From Tetrapyrgos nigripes (taxonomy: Eukaryota; Basidiomycota; Agaricomycetes; Agaricales; Campanellaceae): a stretch of 64,000 nucleotides of DNA. Every line of letters begins with the position of its first letter. The stretch's first letter is position 1. Below, in pieces: positions 52,422 to 63,560 of the stretch. The notes under the pieces are model-generated. The model made no database searches, was not told the DNA's origin, and saw nothing but the letters and a program-made list of their open reading frames with translations. The translations under genes were made by a program, and so were the position numbers. The DNA lies in assembly GCA_013368315.1 (NCBI GenBank), contig JAACJM010000112.1, forward strand, positions 186,001 through 250,000. Reading direction: 5' to 3'.

Positions 52422-54684
52422 TTAGACTTTTGCAGTACAGCAAGTATGCATGTCTGATCTAAATGCCAGATCATCACACTCTTGTTTATATTGGGCTTGC
52501 CACTCAGAAACTCTCAAGCATGAGTCACACCCTCTAATACCTGAACATGAACACACATCAGGAGGAGGTGGTGTAGGCAATGTGAGTGTAGGGTCTTCAT
52601 AAACTGGTTTGGTCTTGTTTAAAATGATCTGTTCATTTATCTCTGTGCTGTTACCAGTCTCAAATTCACCAACGTAACATGATTCCAGATAGGTGACCAG
52701 TGCCTTAATGAAAGCAGAATCATTTTTAAGTATTCTTTCTCTTATTTCATGGGGGCTCATACTAGATGCAATCCATAACAAGAGATGGAGATGAAGAGTT
52801 AGGTGACCCTGTTGCTCAACGGTACCATAATAGGCTTCTGTTTTCCCATATAGACCATTGTACTTATTGTCCACCCCTAGGACATGTTTGATAAATACTC
52901 TGACCATAAAGTCAAAGAACCTGGCTGCTACAACAGGATTTTGTTTGATAAGTCGCTCTCTTAACTTCTTGTCTTGAATATCAATGTCTGCGAAATATAA
53001 ACATATGGGATGGTTCACATCAGCTGGAGATATTGTAATGAACCAGGATGGTAAACCAATCTTGTTGATCAAAGACCAAACCTTGTTTCTCATATGTTTT
53101 TTTGAGGTAACAGAACCTTGTACATGTGAAGCACCTGCATCAACATCATTTATGAGCTGTAAACATACTTTCTCCTGCTCATTAGCAGGCACCACATGCT
53201 CTTTATTCTTAAACCTATTGTACATATTGTCCAGCACTTTACTGTCAATGTTGTGAATGCGATTTGCAATCTGATTGATATTTTTTCTATGCGTCATTAT
53301 AAAGCCACCATCATTGCTTTGTTTCATCTGCTCAATATTGAAAGCAATGATAGAAAAGCTAGGTTTCAATTGGAACCTTTTGTCATGGTACAGAAGATAA
53401 AATTTTTTGTGAGCAGTCTGACCCATACGTGATGTTTGCATTGAGTTATTTATAACCACCCAAACCATAAGGAAAGAGGTGAGGATACATCATGGGGAAG
53501 AGGGAAGGGTTGTGGAAAGTTGGGACAGGTTTTTCATCATGAGCTACAAATAGTATGTTCTTCTTATTCTCTTTTAAATGTTTCATTGCAGCCACTCGCA
53601 TCTCACGAGATGTCATGTTTCCAAATTCTTCCCCTGTAAGGCCATGGACACTGACAGGGCACAAGCCTGTCTCTGTTCCTTCATCTTCAATTTCTTCATT
53701 GATAGCTGAAGTTAAAGCATCTTTGTTAAACTCTTGTTGATGATATTCATAATCAATAGGTACAGATTCTTCATCATATGAACTGAGATTCTGTTCTGAA
53801 ATGATAATGTCTTGATAGTCTTTGTGGTTAAGTTTCAGCCACTCCAATGCCTTTTTAACTACAACCCTTCTTACCAGCAACAGTGTGTCTCTCAACTGCT
53901 CAGGTGTAAACATGAATGCAATCATTTCCTCTAACTCATCTCTACCTGGAGGCAGTATATCATATATCTTGTCAACAGGATTAGAAAAGCACATGATATT
54001 AGCTTTCATCTTATATCTACCAGAAGCCACTTTAACTAAGCACCTGCTATGTCTTACTCTTGCTATCAATATTTTCTCCGCAAAACGAAGGTCCTTGAGT
54101 TCATCTGGTACATTTCCAATCTGAAGCCCTTGGTGGCATTTTATTCTTGCCCAAGTTATTAAAGCATTCACCACATACATAGTCACAACTTTCAGCTAAC
54201 ACAGGACCTTCTAGATCTGTCACAGGATCATTTATACATCTGTGTTCCTTTCTAGTCACATTGGGAACTTGTAATATACTCAAATCAAGTTGATCATGAT
54301 GCAGAGGATGGCTGTCAATCAAAGGATGCAGCTGCCCACATATGGCACAGCCTGTTTCTTGGAATTTAGAGGGACTAGTGTCTTGACAAAACCCTCAAAC
54401 TATCTCCATGATCTTCTTATCTGTTGAAGGTTTAGGTGGAAATTTGATCTGTGACAGGTTGCCACCATTTTTGGGGTGTCGTGTGACAGATTTACTTCTA
54501 TTCTGGTGTGTTACATTGTTCCCAGCTTCTTCCAGTCTTGTATACCACTCTCACTTTCTCTGCTCATTGGACTTAATGACAAATGGTTCAAACAAAACAA
54601 CCACATCTGGACAGGATTGACATTGGTGCTGTTGTAGAATATTTAGAATATTGGGTTTACTACTTTGATTGGTGATGAAAATTC
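52422..54684 (-). pseudogene. Helitron-2 Rep, lacking the catalytic tyrosines
   Basis: GHLTLHLHLLLWIASSMSPH (about 52760-52815) is the HUH motif. MYVVNALITWARI and VYDILPP-like KIYDILPPGRDELEEMIAFM match Helitron-1. CAICGQL (about 54340) and CGECFNNLGKNKMP (about 54150) are the N-terminal Cys clusters. Shifts occur near 54140 and 53450 and a stop near 54398. Coding ends at SDMHTCCTAKV (52430), so the YxxxYITK part is deleted. The frame upstream continues past the solo LTR. Confidence 0.82.
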
Positions 54685-55191
54685 TGTCATGAACTGCTAC
54701 AGTTCTTTGCCCTCCTTCCTCTTCTACTTTATTATCAAACCCTTTCTCTGATCATTTGTCCATTGCATTTCCTCGATAAACCCTTCAACCTTATACTTCT
54801 GACTTTGAACTTTATAAAACCTGTCAAACTCTATAATAACTGTTGATCAATCTTCCCATCTTTCTTATCTCGTATCCATGCTTCCTATCTTTAACTTGAT
54901 TGATCCGATCTTCCTATCTTTCTCAACCATATGGTACCATTCTATTTTTATTTACTTTTCTCATCCCTTTGCATTTCTCATATATACTTGAGATCTCTTG
55001 TAACTGATTCCCCAGTTCATTCACTTCGTCTCCGCTCCGTACTACTACTACACAGTGTAGAGCCTAGTCAGCCTAGTCATCCCTCTTCCCTTCTACATCT
55101 CATTTACATCTCTCTCTCAATCTATCTGTTTGTATCTGCTCTCTTAGTGTGTGACTTGGGTGGTCATTTAAGTGTATCAACAACCTTGACA
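54685..55191 (+). repeat. Solo LTR (family 5, 507 bp) with AATTC duplication
   Basis: TGTCATGAACTGCTAC to CAACCTTGACA, flanked by AATTC at 54680-54684 and 55192-55196. It is the same family as 5063-5580. It sits in Helitron-2 coding sequence; across it the minus strand reads AVLKSMANLHG into IFITNQSSKPNILNILQQ. Confidence 0.92.
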
Positions 55192-55616
55192 AATTCCATG
55201 TAGGTTTGCCATACTCTTCAAGACCGCAGTTGGCAATTCATCCAAGAAAGCATCATTTAAAGGTAGAGCATAAACCAGATAAGTCTGTAAAGCTTGTTCA
55301 CTCAATAAGTTTTAATATGAGCTTGGTGGACTCTGAATTTAATGCAATGACTGTAAGGAGAAACACCCTCTCTAAAGAATGGAGATAATTTTTTGAAGTA
55401 GAATGATGAAGTGCCACTACCTATTATATGATGTGCATTTTCTTCATTACAGTACCATGATGATGTTTCAGCACACAGCAAATCCTCAGCTGTGTTGGTA
55501 AAGGATGTTGCAGTAGAAACATTTAAAAACTTTAAAACTTTATCTCCACATAAACCATCATTTCGACGTTTGCTGCAAATTATATGCCTACATAGGTCAG
55601 CTAAAGGGTTTGTCAC
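55192..55616 (-). pseudogene. Helitron-2 Rep N-terminal region
   Basis: LPTAVLKSMANLHG next to the LTR corresponds to the LQKLARQHKI segment of Helitron-1. Further upstream, on the far side of a stop near 55302, is an open frame with CRHIICSKRRNDGLCGDKVL and LLCAETSSWYCNEENAHH, a Cys/His-rich N-terminal extension. It is decayed, and the true start is unknown. Confidence 0.55.
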
Positions 55617-55695
55617 ATACAGGACATACCTATTGTATTTAATATAAAAGTCTGCTTGTTTTAGCAGATTGCAGATACAATGAAGATATGCATGG

Positions 55696-56032
55696 TGATA
55701 TGCTGTACAAAATTGCCATATACATACTTATATTTTGGTCCATAATATCAGTTTTGATGTTCTTTTAAGGGAACAAGAGGACTAGGGTGAGCCCTGAGCT
55801 GCTAGTTAAGACCTAGCAGGACTAGAAAACAACAGTACGATAATATTGAGTGCTTATGGATGAAGAAACAACTCATTCTAAGTACTATGAAAGATATGTA
55901 TGAGTTGGAGTTATGATAGCAGACCCACCGAATAATAAAGATAGCCTACAAGGGCTTTCGAATCCTATTATAACAACTAGTACTGCTAGTGTGATCCAAA
56001 GGGACAGTGAAGTGCAAGATAGCCCCTATTTG
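55696..56032 (+). repeat. LTR family 4 copy
   Basis: TGATATGCTGTACAAAATTGCC to AGCCCCTATTTG is the reverse complement of the 28541-28860 LTR with scattered differences and a short insertion. No target duplication was found, so it may be a fragment. Confidence 0.75.
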
Positions 56033-57376
56033 TGGGCATAAGAACACATAGAGGCAGCACAATCCTCAGCTGAAAGGTCAATTGGAGAAGACAGCGCTAA
56101 GATTGGACATGCAGACAAGCACACTAGGTCTAGATCTATGTATTGGCAAATCCTGTAGTATTAAGACAGCTTTGAAGGAGTCTTAAGTATCTGTAAAAGG
56201 TACATGTGGATAAAAGTAGGACAAAGTATATATGTACAGGATCCCAGAGAGTTCAGCTATCCATTGGTACAGAGGGGATAGTGAACAGACATCTCTACAC
56301 AGAGATATAAGAGACAGAAGTGCTAAGTCGCAGTACATCTGAACAATCAGAATACAACCCAAATGGGTAACGGTATTTCCAGATAAGGATAAATCTGTCA
56401 GTAAGCATCTAGCTAGGTGTTGAAAGTGTTGAAGGATGAATAAGTATGCGAACAGGACTGCAGAAGAGCTGGACTCATATGTAGGACTAAGTAGTAGACT
56501 GTTGGCAATGCATAGAACATGTATAAAGCAACATTGGAGAAAAGGGAAAGGAAAACTGAACAGAACAAAGAAACTACGAGAAAACCCTACACCCCTAGCA
56601 TAAGGACGCGTATGAGGGACCTAGCAGTCATAAGTGGAGCATTCTGAGTCATAGATGTGATGCTTGCTAACCAGGACAGTACATGAAACACCAGATGGCT
56701 TACAAAGAGGACTGAAGAAAGTTCCTACAAATATTTAGATAATATTGGACAGTTCCGTATACCCTAATAAGCAAGTCTTTACTTACAAGGAAATAGGTAG
56801 AACTCGCTAACAGACTTTTCGATTTGTTTTGTATTTTCTCTATGTACCTTTTAGCAGACATCAAAAAGAAATAAGTAACTGTATAGTTGTAGCTGCGAGT
56901 AGTATAAAAGGACCAGATATTACGAGTAGCTACCCAAGCCACGTACTGTAGAGTATTGGATCTCGCTAGCAATAGTAGAGGACGTGAAACATGGACTAAA
57001 GCTTCTAAACAAACTTAACTGCACTCTCTACGAGGATAAACATTGTGTTGGATATAATAGAGTTTAAATTGAACATTTTTTGGTTATAACTGTGATCTTT
57101 GTGTTGACCTTTGGTCTATTAAGTGTCAAGAGTGTTTGATTTGGGACTCGTTGATCCCCTTGGTGTTAAACTTGTGTTTATTGTGTTGCGTGCGAAGTGC
57201 TAACTTCATTGAAAAACCCTGATCAAAAGTACTTATAGTACAAGTAAACTGGGATTTTGAGTACTCTGACTACTTGGAACACTCATCTCATTTACATTTG
57301 TATAAGGGTTTGTGTTTGGGTGTAGTTCCTAGCACTTAATTAGAAAAACCACCTATTAATGGTATACTAAGTCCAC
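56033..57376. other. Non-coding stretch
   Basis: AT-rich sequence with only short open frames, possibly internal sequence of the LTR family 4 element. Nothing further can be supported. Confidence 0.4.
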
Positions 57377-57850
57377 TCACTGGTTCTCTCTTGTCAAATA
57401 AGTAAATAACAGATGAGAACTCAACACATTATCAAAGTGATATTGATAAATGTAGCAGTGAGAATCCATATACCTTTTACTGCTGGGTATTTCCTGATGT
57501 TTTGACCTGGGCCACAAGTGCAGAGGGCCGTGTTTGGATTCACTGTCTTTTTGCCTCAACAGCAATAACGTAACTGTAGGCCTCCAGGGGTTGCTCCAAG
57601 GGCTTTTACTAGCATGCGTGAACACTAACAGGGCCAAACATGACCTGTCATCTAGCAGAGGCTGATTGCAACAAGGGCTATGATAAGTATGCACCTGCAT
57701 GATGCACTCAGAAGCATGGGAATGTAATGTGTATGGCGATCGTGACACATCATGGTAGAGAGGCTTATTTTGGTGGCAGAGTGATGTAAGTAGTAGTAGA
57801 GCATATAAAGCAGTTAAACTAAGAGATGCAACAAAACACAGAAGAGTCAT
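57377..57850 (-). other. Open frame of 157 codons, doubtful gene
   Basis: The product starts with a hydrophobic stretch (MTLLCFVASLSLTALYALLLL) that looks like a signal peptide or membrane segment, then Cys/His/Ser-rich sequence without recognisable motifs. No homologous copy lies in the window and flanking splice sites are not evident. It may be a chance frame. Confidence 0.2.
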
Positions 57851-59528
57851 GATGAAGGTAGTAAAGAACAGCCAGGGATTTACTCAGCGACAAACTCAAC
57901 ATGGCACAAACAAATACAAATAATAAAATTCACAGGACAACAACCTTTGATATCCTTGTAATAATTCCAAAACAGTATAGTGGAAACACCATTCAAGTCA
58001 CATCACTAATATGGTTCATAAGTAGCTACTATCGTCTCACCTGCCATTTATATTGGAAAAGTACAACTGCAGTTTTATAGCTCAACAAAACTACAAACCT
58101 GAACAAACTCCTTCTGTCATGAGTTGTATCTACAGCTACCCCTATCTTTCATTTCTCCACATTTTCCCCTTCTGGTACAACACATGCACCTGAGTCTTAA
58201 TGACTCATTCCTATTCTGACTCATAATGACTTGTATACCTCTCAACACATGTTCAACACATGTGCTTGAGTCTTACTGACTCATTTACTTACTTTGACTT
58301 GTTCTGACTCATAGTGACTCATACATACAGTATATAAACAGTAGCTACATCTACATTACCCCAGTCCTGATATTTTCAAACCTTAGTCTGCAATGCCACT
58401 GGTATTTCTCTGAACAACTGCTTTATCTCTGCACTTATCCATTCTGCTTCCATTTTGGCTTTACCCTTCCTGCAATATCAAGATATTTGTGACTGCCCAG
58501 TGGTTCCATGCCTCAAGACTGTTCCAGATGACATAACCTTATTTTCCTATTGGCATTCTTGACTTCAAGGTCCTTGCAGATACAGTCCCTGACACCTTCC
58601 TTTTTAGTAACATGATTCTTTTCTTCAGATATCTCCAATCAGCAGATAATGTTGCTGACAAACCTTGATAATGCTGACCCTTTGTCAGTCACTTACCCAC
58701 AAACTCATGCTATTCCCTAACCACCTCATTAAAAAGCCATCCACTACCCGCATAGTCTTCATTGCTGATGTATTAAGATCTCGAAGCTTATTTACATTTC
58801 ATTTCTATTCTTTTTTGCAAAGGCAAAGATGAGCTACACCTCTAGCACCTAGATTTTCTTCTCGTAAGCACTACTACAACCCTGTATTGTTTTAAGACCA
58901 CTAAATAAGTAGCATTGAACTTGCGAAGGGTGTAAAAGTCAGTACTGGGAATGCATGGTATGTGTATATAGAGCACAACAACAGGGAATTGAGCCCTTAC
59001 AGTCACCTTGTGAGTAAAATGTTAAAGAAGTAATAGGTCAAATGGACCATACTCACCTGGACGACCTGCTTAAAATGAAATGAAAGCATAAAAATGAAGT
59101 TGATGGCAGCCCAAGACACTAGAAGAGCATATAGTTGGGATAGGAACCAACCAGGAAGTTTACCTAGTCTCAATCCCATGATGGAAAATGTATGGCACAT
59201 CATGCAATGTTAAACGCCTCCACATATTAGACATGAGAGTGAATGCTAATGAGCTGAAGGTGTTACAGACATACTCAGTGAATACACCATTGTGAAAGCA
59301 ACTACCCTCCCATTAAATCACATGGCATAAGACATAGGAGCTGAAGACCCAATTGGTTCAGCTAAGAATAGGCCTCCTGATATTGTCAATTTGTAGCTGC
59401 CATGAGTTGTCAACGTGAAGACAGTCCTTGTTGTCATGAAGGCAGTCGTGTATAGGCACAACCCAACAGTAGCAGTCTCCAACATAACACAGATGATGAG
59501 ACAACTCTCCAGTGGATGCAGTATATGT
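57851..59528. other. Non-coding stretch with an LTR-like promoter
   Basis: No supported gene apart from the promoter-like cluster at 58198-58336. A 66-codon minus-strand frame at 59003-59203 has no features. Confidence 0.4.
58198..58336 (+). promoter_or_regulatory. TGACTCAT cluster followed by a TATA box
   Basis: TGACTCA occurs five times, near 58201, 58216, 58279, 58308 and 58316, then TATATAAA near 58330. TGACTCA is the Gcn4/AP-1 bZIP site. The stretch begins soon after TGTCATGAGTTG at 58117, so it is probably an LTR promoter. The solo LTR at 29051-29856 has a similar layout. Confidence 0.5.
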
Positions 59529-60377
59529 CTACACAGGTTGCGCTAACATCACCTTCCAGCCCTTGCCCTCATACTTTTTAATGGCAAGATGGTATTTATC
59601 TGAATTGAGAAAACTGGGATAACAGAGCATGGTAGCCTTATTGATGAAGCTAGTGCAAGGATAGAGAGAGTATGTGGCTTCTGAGGTGAAGAAGTTCATG
59701 ACAACTGCTGTATATGATGTCAGTACATGCACAGTAGTGGTGAAGAATGTATATGCACTGGAATGGAACTCAAGAAGTACACCAATCACGGAATCGGCCC
59801 AAGCAACTATCTGGATGGAAAGTGACCCTTTTTTGAAGTTGAAGACACTGTCAATTGCCCAACTATCATATTGAGCAGAGATGATTTGAGGACTGTCATT
59901 GGCCATTGCTTACTCCAAAGTATGTATAAACGACTGGTCCTGGCTGTTCTGTGGCTCATACATATACCCACAAGAAGAAACAAAGTCTCCCAGAGCCTTT
60001 GCATGTGCAGACAGAACATACAAGTCCAAATCCGAGCCAGACCATGTCTCTCGGAGTATATACTGCAAGACCGCAGAACCAGATACAATGAAATGAGTAT
60101 GTCCCTGAACTTGTTGCAGAGCGTGCATATGATGGGTGTCAAAAAAGGGTTGGAACAGTTTGGATAGTTGGAAAATGAGCTTCAGAAGGTTGTCCATGCA
60201 TGTTTTTAGGAATTTGCAGACGAGATGGAGATGATACAGGTCCACAGTGGAGGAATGAACAAGTACATGGTCTACCATTTCTGGGGAGCTGTGTTCGGTC
60301 AGTATATGTGCAGAAAAATACATGATGGAGGGGCATTCATGACCAGCCTGAGCCAACATGGTGAGGAGAAAGAACAT
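59529..60377 (-). pseudogene. F-box / nucleotidyltransferase-like protein, one premature stop
   Basis: SSPEMVDHVLVHSSTVDLYH followed by LVCK is an F-box-like start (binds Skp1 in ubiquitin ligases). VSGSAVLQYILRETWSGSDLDLYV carries a GSxxDxDxYV motif like nucleotidyltransferase-fold proteins. VFNFKKGSLSIQIVAWADSV, VLLEFHST and YSLYPCTSFINKATML complete an agaricomycete family I know only as uncharacterised. The intron 59708-59758 (GT-AG, 51 nt) is needed to join EFHST to VVMNFF. TAA at 59910-59912 breaks the frame between HTLE and AMANDSPQ. The N-terminus may extend beyond 60377. Its biochemical role is unknown. Confidence 0.62.
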
Positions 60378-60740
60378 ACAAACTTATACCAGACATATCT
60401 TGTATAGTTCTGTGTACCCTCCCAATATTTCAAATGGGAGAAGTCTAGCCCAAAGCCATAGCAGCGCCTGCTGATCTGTGCCTGTAGAGGAACTTCAAGA
60501 CTACAGAACACTCTTACAAAGGAGAAGATGTATTTGTACACAGGACAAGTAGTAGTGTACTAAGATAGTTGTGTCCAGAATTGCAAATGTCCCACAACTC
60601 AAGGAAAAGACATCTGGCTACTGATGTCACACTGTTCCCACACCAGTGATTTCCAGGTTTTTTGATCCTGTAAAGTAGTTAGAAGCAGGAAGAGAACCAG
60701 TGACAGTTGGAGAATTCCTCTAGAAGGCAACATAGTCTTC

Positions 60741-61427
60741 TCACTCATTTACTGTCAGTTTATAGATGCCATACAGCAGTGGAACCACTTGTCCAGTTGC
60801 TGACTCCATAAGCCTTTGGAAAATCTGGTCCCCAGTTCTGCATATTGACATTAATATGGCAAATGTATCAGTCACTAGCTTTGTTGACAGCATAATGTTC
60901 CACCAGTATGGCTTGGATGGCCTATGTAATAGCCCATGTCCAGGAGTTGTAACATTGAGTGCTGCTTGGACCAGCATATCCAACATGTTGGTGATTCTCC
61001 TGTACTTGGTAGATGAAAGAGTATCAGTACTAGGGAGAGAACAGTTAGTATAAATATGGGGACCTTAAAATAAGAAGACAAGAGATGAAACAGCTAAAAC
61101 ACAACATACTCGTTGATGCACATTCCACAAAGAGCAATCCCTGGTCAAATGAAACAGTCAGAGTATTACAAGCCTTGAGTTGCAGTCAGTTTTCACCATA
61201 TACGAACAAAGGAATAGCTCACCCACCTGACATGTATCTGTGTACAAACAGTAGGTAAAGTCCTTGACATTCACACCCAAAAAAACAGGTGGATAATTGG
61301 ACTGGAAATGCCAAACCTGTAACAAGAGATCTGCTTCAGTCAACAAAGTTGCCTGGGAAGCATGGTCCTTTTTACAAACTCTCCAAATATCTTCAGGATG
61401 GGCTTTGCAGCTGTCGCAATCCTTCAA
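60741..61427 (-). pseudogene. Exon-like blocks of an unknown gene
   Basis: On the minus strand: a block near 61430-61230 (DCDSCKAHPEDIWRVCKKDH, LLLQVWHFQSNYPPVFLGVN, YCLYTDTCQ) ends at a GT donor at about 61226. A short piece GIALCGMCINE (about 61141-61109) follows a CAG acceptor. Then YRRITNMLDMLVQAALNVTT and TGQVVPLLYGIYKLTVNE run to TGA near 60741. Splice sites are plausible but the phases were not all proven. CxxC pairs suggest zinc binding. Family not recognised. Confidence 0.4.
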
Positions 61428-61881
61428 CAGCTTAAGAGATGTGTGAGCATAACCATGACATTTGCGTTATTGAAAAGCATTCACCTTGGGCCATGTCCAT
61501 GGAGATAGCTGCAATTTCAGACTGTAGACATATGAGGGGCATTTTAAAGTGGGCTTTTGGTGGTGTACATGTCCCAAAGGTGGGTTTTAAAGGCTACCAA
61601 ATTTCAAATTCCTGTCAAGGTTGTTGATACACTCAAATAAACCACCCAAGTCACTCAGAAGACAAGAACAGATAATAGATTGAAGTAGAGATAAAGAAAA
61701 ATGAGCTAGCTGACTAGGCTCAACACTGTGGAGACAAAGTGAACGAACTGGGGAATTAGTTACAAAAGATCACAAGTATATATGAAAAAGTCTAAGGGAT
61801 GAGAAAGAGCTAATGGAAATATAACAATGGCCATATGATATGTCAAAAACGAGAATAATAGATCAAATATGGATAGATATA

Positions 61882-62091
61882 CAGTGGGTCAAAAAATTGT
61901 CCACATGTTTCGCATTTTTGGAAAGATTGCCAATTTAAGCAATACTGAGTAGAGATATTGAAATGTGGTCAGTGATGGGCAGAACGCCCTTGATAAGAGC
62001 TACAATAATCTGTTTTATTTGTCCTATTTGGCTCAAAACTCATGGAGATATGATTGATTTAAAATGGTATGTCATTTGGACAATTTTTTGA
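61882..62091 (+). repeat. Left terminal inverted repeat of the Tc1 element
   Basis: It pairs with 63299-63508. TCAAAAAATTGTCC at 61889-61902 recurs inverted as GGACAATTTTTTGA at 62078-62091, so the repeat is itself bounded by inverted copies of one motif. Confidence 0.93.
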
Positions 62092-62251
62092 GTTGCCACT
62101 TCAAAATCAGTATTGTAACTATGTGATGTCTCATAGATGACATCATAAGTGGAGTTGTACAATGATGCAATGGCTACATTATAATGATATCATAGCTGCC
62201 AGCTGGACCATATATAAGGGCATCCAGTTGTTCTATAGCCCTCATCAAATC

Positions 62252-63268
62252 ATGAGACCCATCACATCCACCCAGAAAGACAATATCCTCTCTCTCCTCC
62301 AAACTTCTGCTTCATCCAGGGAAATCTCTGCTAAAACTGGGGTATCCAAGTCAAAGATTGCTTCTCTGGCCAAAGAGATGTATCCTGACAAGGAGAACCA
62401 TCAAGCAGGGCGTCCTAGAAAGCTGTCTACCACTGATGAACGTGCTGCTATCCAACAAATCAACACTGGCAAAGCTGAAAATGCTACAGAAGTGGCCAGA
62501 AACATCAATCCCCTCCTTGACCAACCTGTCTCCACCCAAACCATTCGAAATTCCCTTCTCAGGCATGATGTGGACACATCTAAAACGAAGAAGAAGCCCA
62601 AACTCACTGCAGCTCACAGGAAGGCTTGTTTAAACTTTGCACAGAAGTACAGAAACTGGACTGTGGATGACTGGAAAAGGGTTATTTGGTCAGATGAGAC
62701 TAAAATCAATCGATATGGGTCAGATGGACAGCAGTATGTGTGGGGGAGGAAGGGTGAATCCTTGGGAGAGAGAAATGTGGTGGAAACAGTCAAATTTGGA
62801 GGAGGAAATATCATGGTGTGGGGATGTATGGGGTGGGAAGGAGTTGGAAACATGGCAGAGGTGGAGGGCAGGATGAATGCAGAGCAGTATGTGGACATTT
62901 TGGAGAACAACCTTCTGGAGAGCATGGATATTTTGGGTGTTGATCCAGAGGTGGCCATTTTTCAGCAAGACAATGATCCTAAACACAAGTCAAAACTGGC
63001 CACCAAGTGGTTTGAAGACAACAACATCCATTGCATGAGCTGGCCTGCTCAATCTCCTGACCTGAACCCCATTGAACACCTCTGGACAACCCTCAAACAC
63101 AAGCTCAATGGATATGACACAGCACCCTCTGGAGTTTGGGAAATATGGGACAGAGCAGCTGAAAAGTGGGATGAAATCACAGAAGAAGATTGTCAGAAAT
63201 TGATCAGGAGCATGCCTAGAAGGATTGAGGCTGTGTTGAAGGCCAAAGGAGGGCATACCAAGTACTGA
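62252..63268 (+). CDS. Tc1-family DD34E transposase
   Basis: I prefer the ATG at 62252 (MRPITSTQKDNILSLLQ); an in-frame ATG lies upstream at 62165, giving up to 368 residues. The first half has two helix-turn-helix units (SSREISAKTGVSKSKIASLA and ATEVARNINPLL with STQTIRNSLLRH) separated by a GRPRK AT-hook-like motif, which bind the terminal repeats. Catalytic Asp lie in VIWSDETKIN and FQQDNDPKHK, and Glu in SPDLNPIEHLW, with 34 residues between the last two, the DD34E signature. The enzyme cuts and pastes at TA. No stops or shifts are present, so it may be active. Confidence 0.95.
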   Translation: MRPITSTQKDNILSLLQTSASSREISAKTGVSKSKIASLAKEMYPDKENHQAGRPRKLSTTDERAAIQQINTGKAENATEVARNINPLLDQPVSTQTIRNSLLRHDVDTSKTKKKPKLTAAHRKACLNFAQKYRNWTVDDWKRVIWSDETKINRYGSDGQQYVWGRKGESLGERNVVETVKFGGGNIMVWGCMGWEGVGNMAEVEGRMNAEQYVDILENNLLESMDILGVDPEVAIFQQDNDPKHKSKLATKWFEDNNIHCMSWPAQSPDLNPIEHLWTTLKHKLNGYDTAPSGVWEIWDRAAEKWDEITEEDCQKLIRSMPRRIEAVLKAKGGHTKY

Positions 63269-63298
63269 GCTAGCACTTTCTGTATTTTCACTTGCATG

Positions 63299-63508
63299 TC
63301 AAAAAATTGTCCAAATGACATACCATTTTAAATCAGTCATATCTCCATGAGTTTTAAGCCAAATAAGACAAAACAGACAGAATATTGTAGCGTTTATCAA
63401 GGGCTTTCTGCCCATCACTGACCACATTTTAATATCTCTACTCAGTATTGCTTAAATTGGCAATCTTTCCAAAAATGCGAAACATGTGGACAATTTTTTG
63501 ACCCACTG
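63299..63508 (+). repeat. Right terminal inverted repeat of the Tc1 element
   Basis: Mirror of 61882-62091 with about a dozen differences, mostly in the inner half. TCAAAAAATTGTCC at 63299-63312 and its inverse at 63488-63501 bound it. Confidence 0.93.
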
Positions 63509-63560
63509 TAGGTACCAAATGTCAGAGAAGTGATTGACAGTTATTATAAGGTTTGACAGA

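Larger units (their letters stand above)
51241..55616 (-). mobile_element. Helitron-2, internally deleted and 3' truncated
   Basis: A second, diverged Helitron on the minus strand: N-terminal region (55192-55616), solo LTR insert (54685-55191), Rep (52422-54684), then the helicase N-terminal half (51241-52304), broken off soon after Walker A. The Rep tyrosine region is missing between 52304 and 52422. No termini are visible. Confidence 0.8.
61882..63508 (+). mobile_element. Tc1/mariner transposon, apparently intact
   Basis: Begins CAGTGGGTCAAAAAATTG after TA (61880-61881) and ends CAATTTTTTGACCCACTG before TA (63509-63510). Terminal inverted repeats are about 210 bp, almost identical over the outer 80. 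One unbroken transposase lies between. Length is 1627 bp. Confidence 0.95.
61613..63560 (-). repeat. LTR family 5 copy, split by the Tc1 element
   Basis: TGTCAAGGTTGTTGATACACTC at 61613 is the reversed end of the LTR seen at 5063-5580 and 54685-55191. Similarity resumes after the Tc1 element (GACAGTTATTATAAGGTTTGACAG). The outer end is unclear, so the right limit is approximate and no target duplication is assigned. Confidence 0.65.

Noticed and set aside
55696..56040. Complete LTR with target duplication
   Set aside because: The right end differs from the 28541-28860 copy and no 5-bp repeat of the left flank is present, so only an LTR-related repeat was called.
57377..57850. 157-codon frame with signal-like N-terminus as a secreted protein gene
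   Set aside because: Sequence after the hydrophobic start lacks motifs, and stop-free frames of this length arise by chance in 64 kb; kept only as a doubtful entry.
58780..61440. KDZ-type (CxC-domain) transposase on the minus strand
   Set aside because: Cys pairs and style were suggestive, but no catalytic or characteristic motif could be read; left as exon-like blocks of unknown function.
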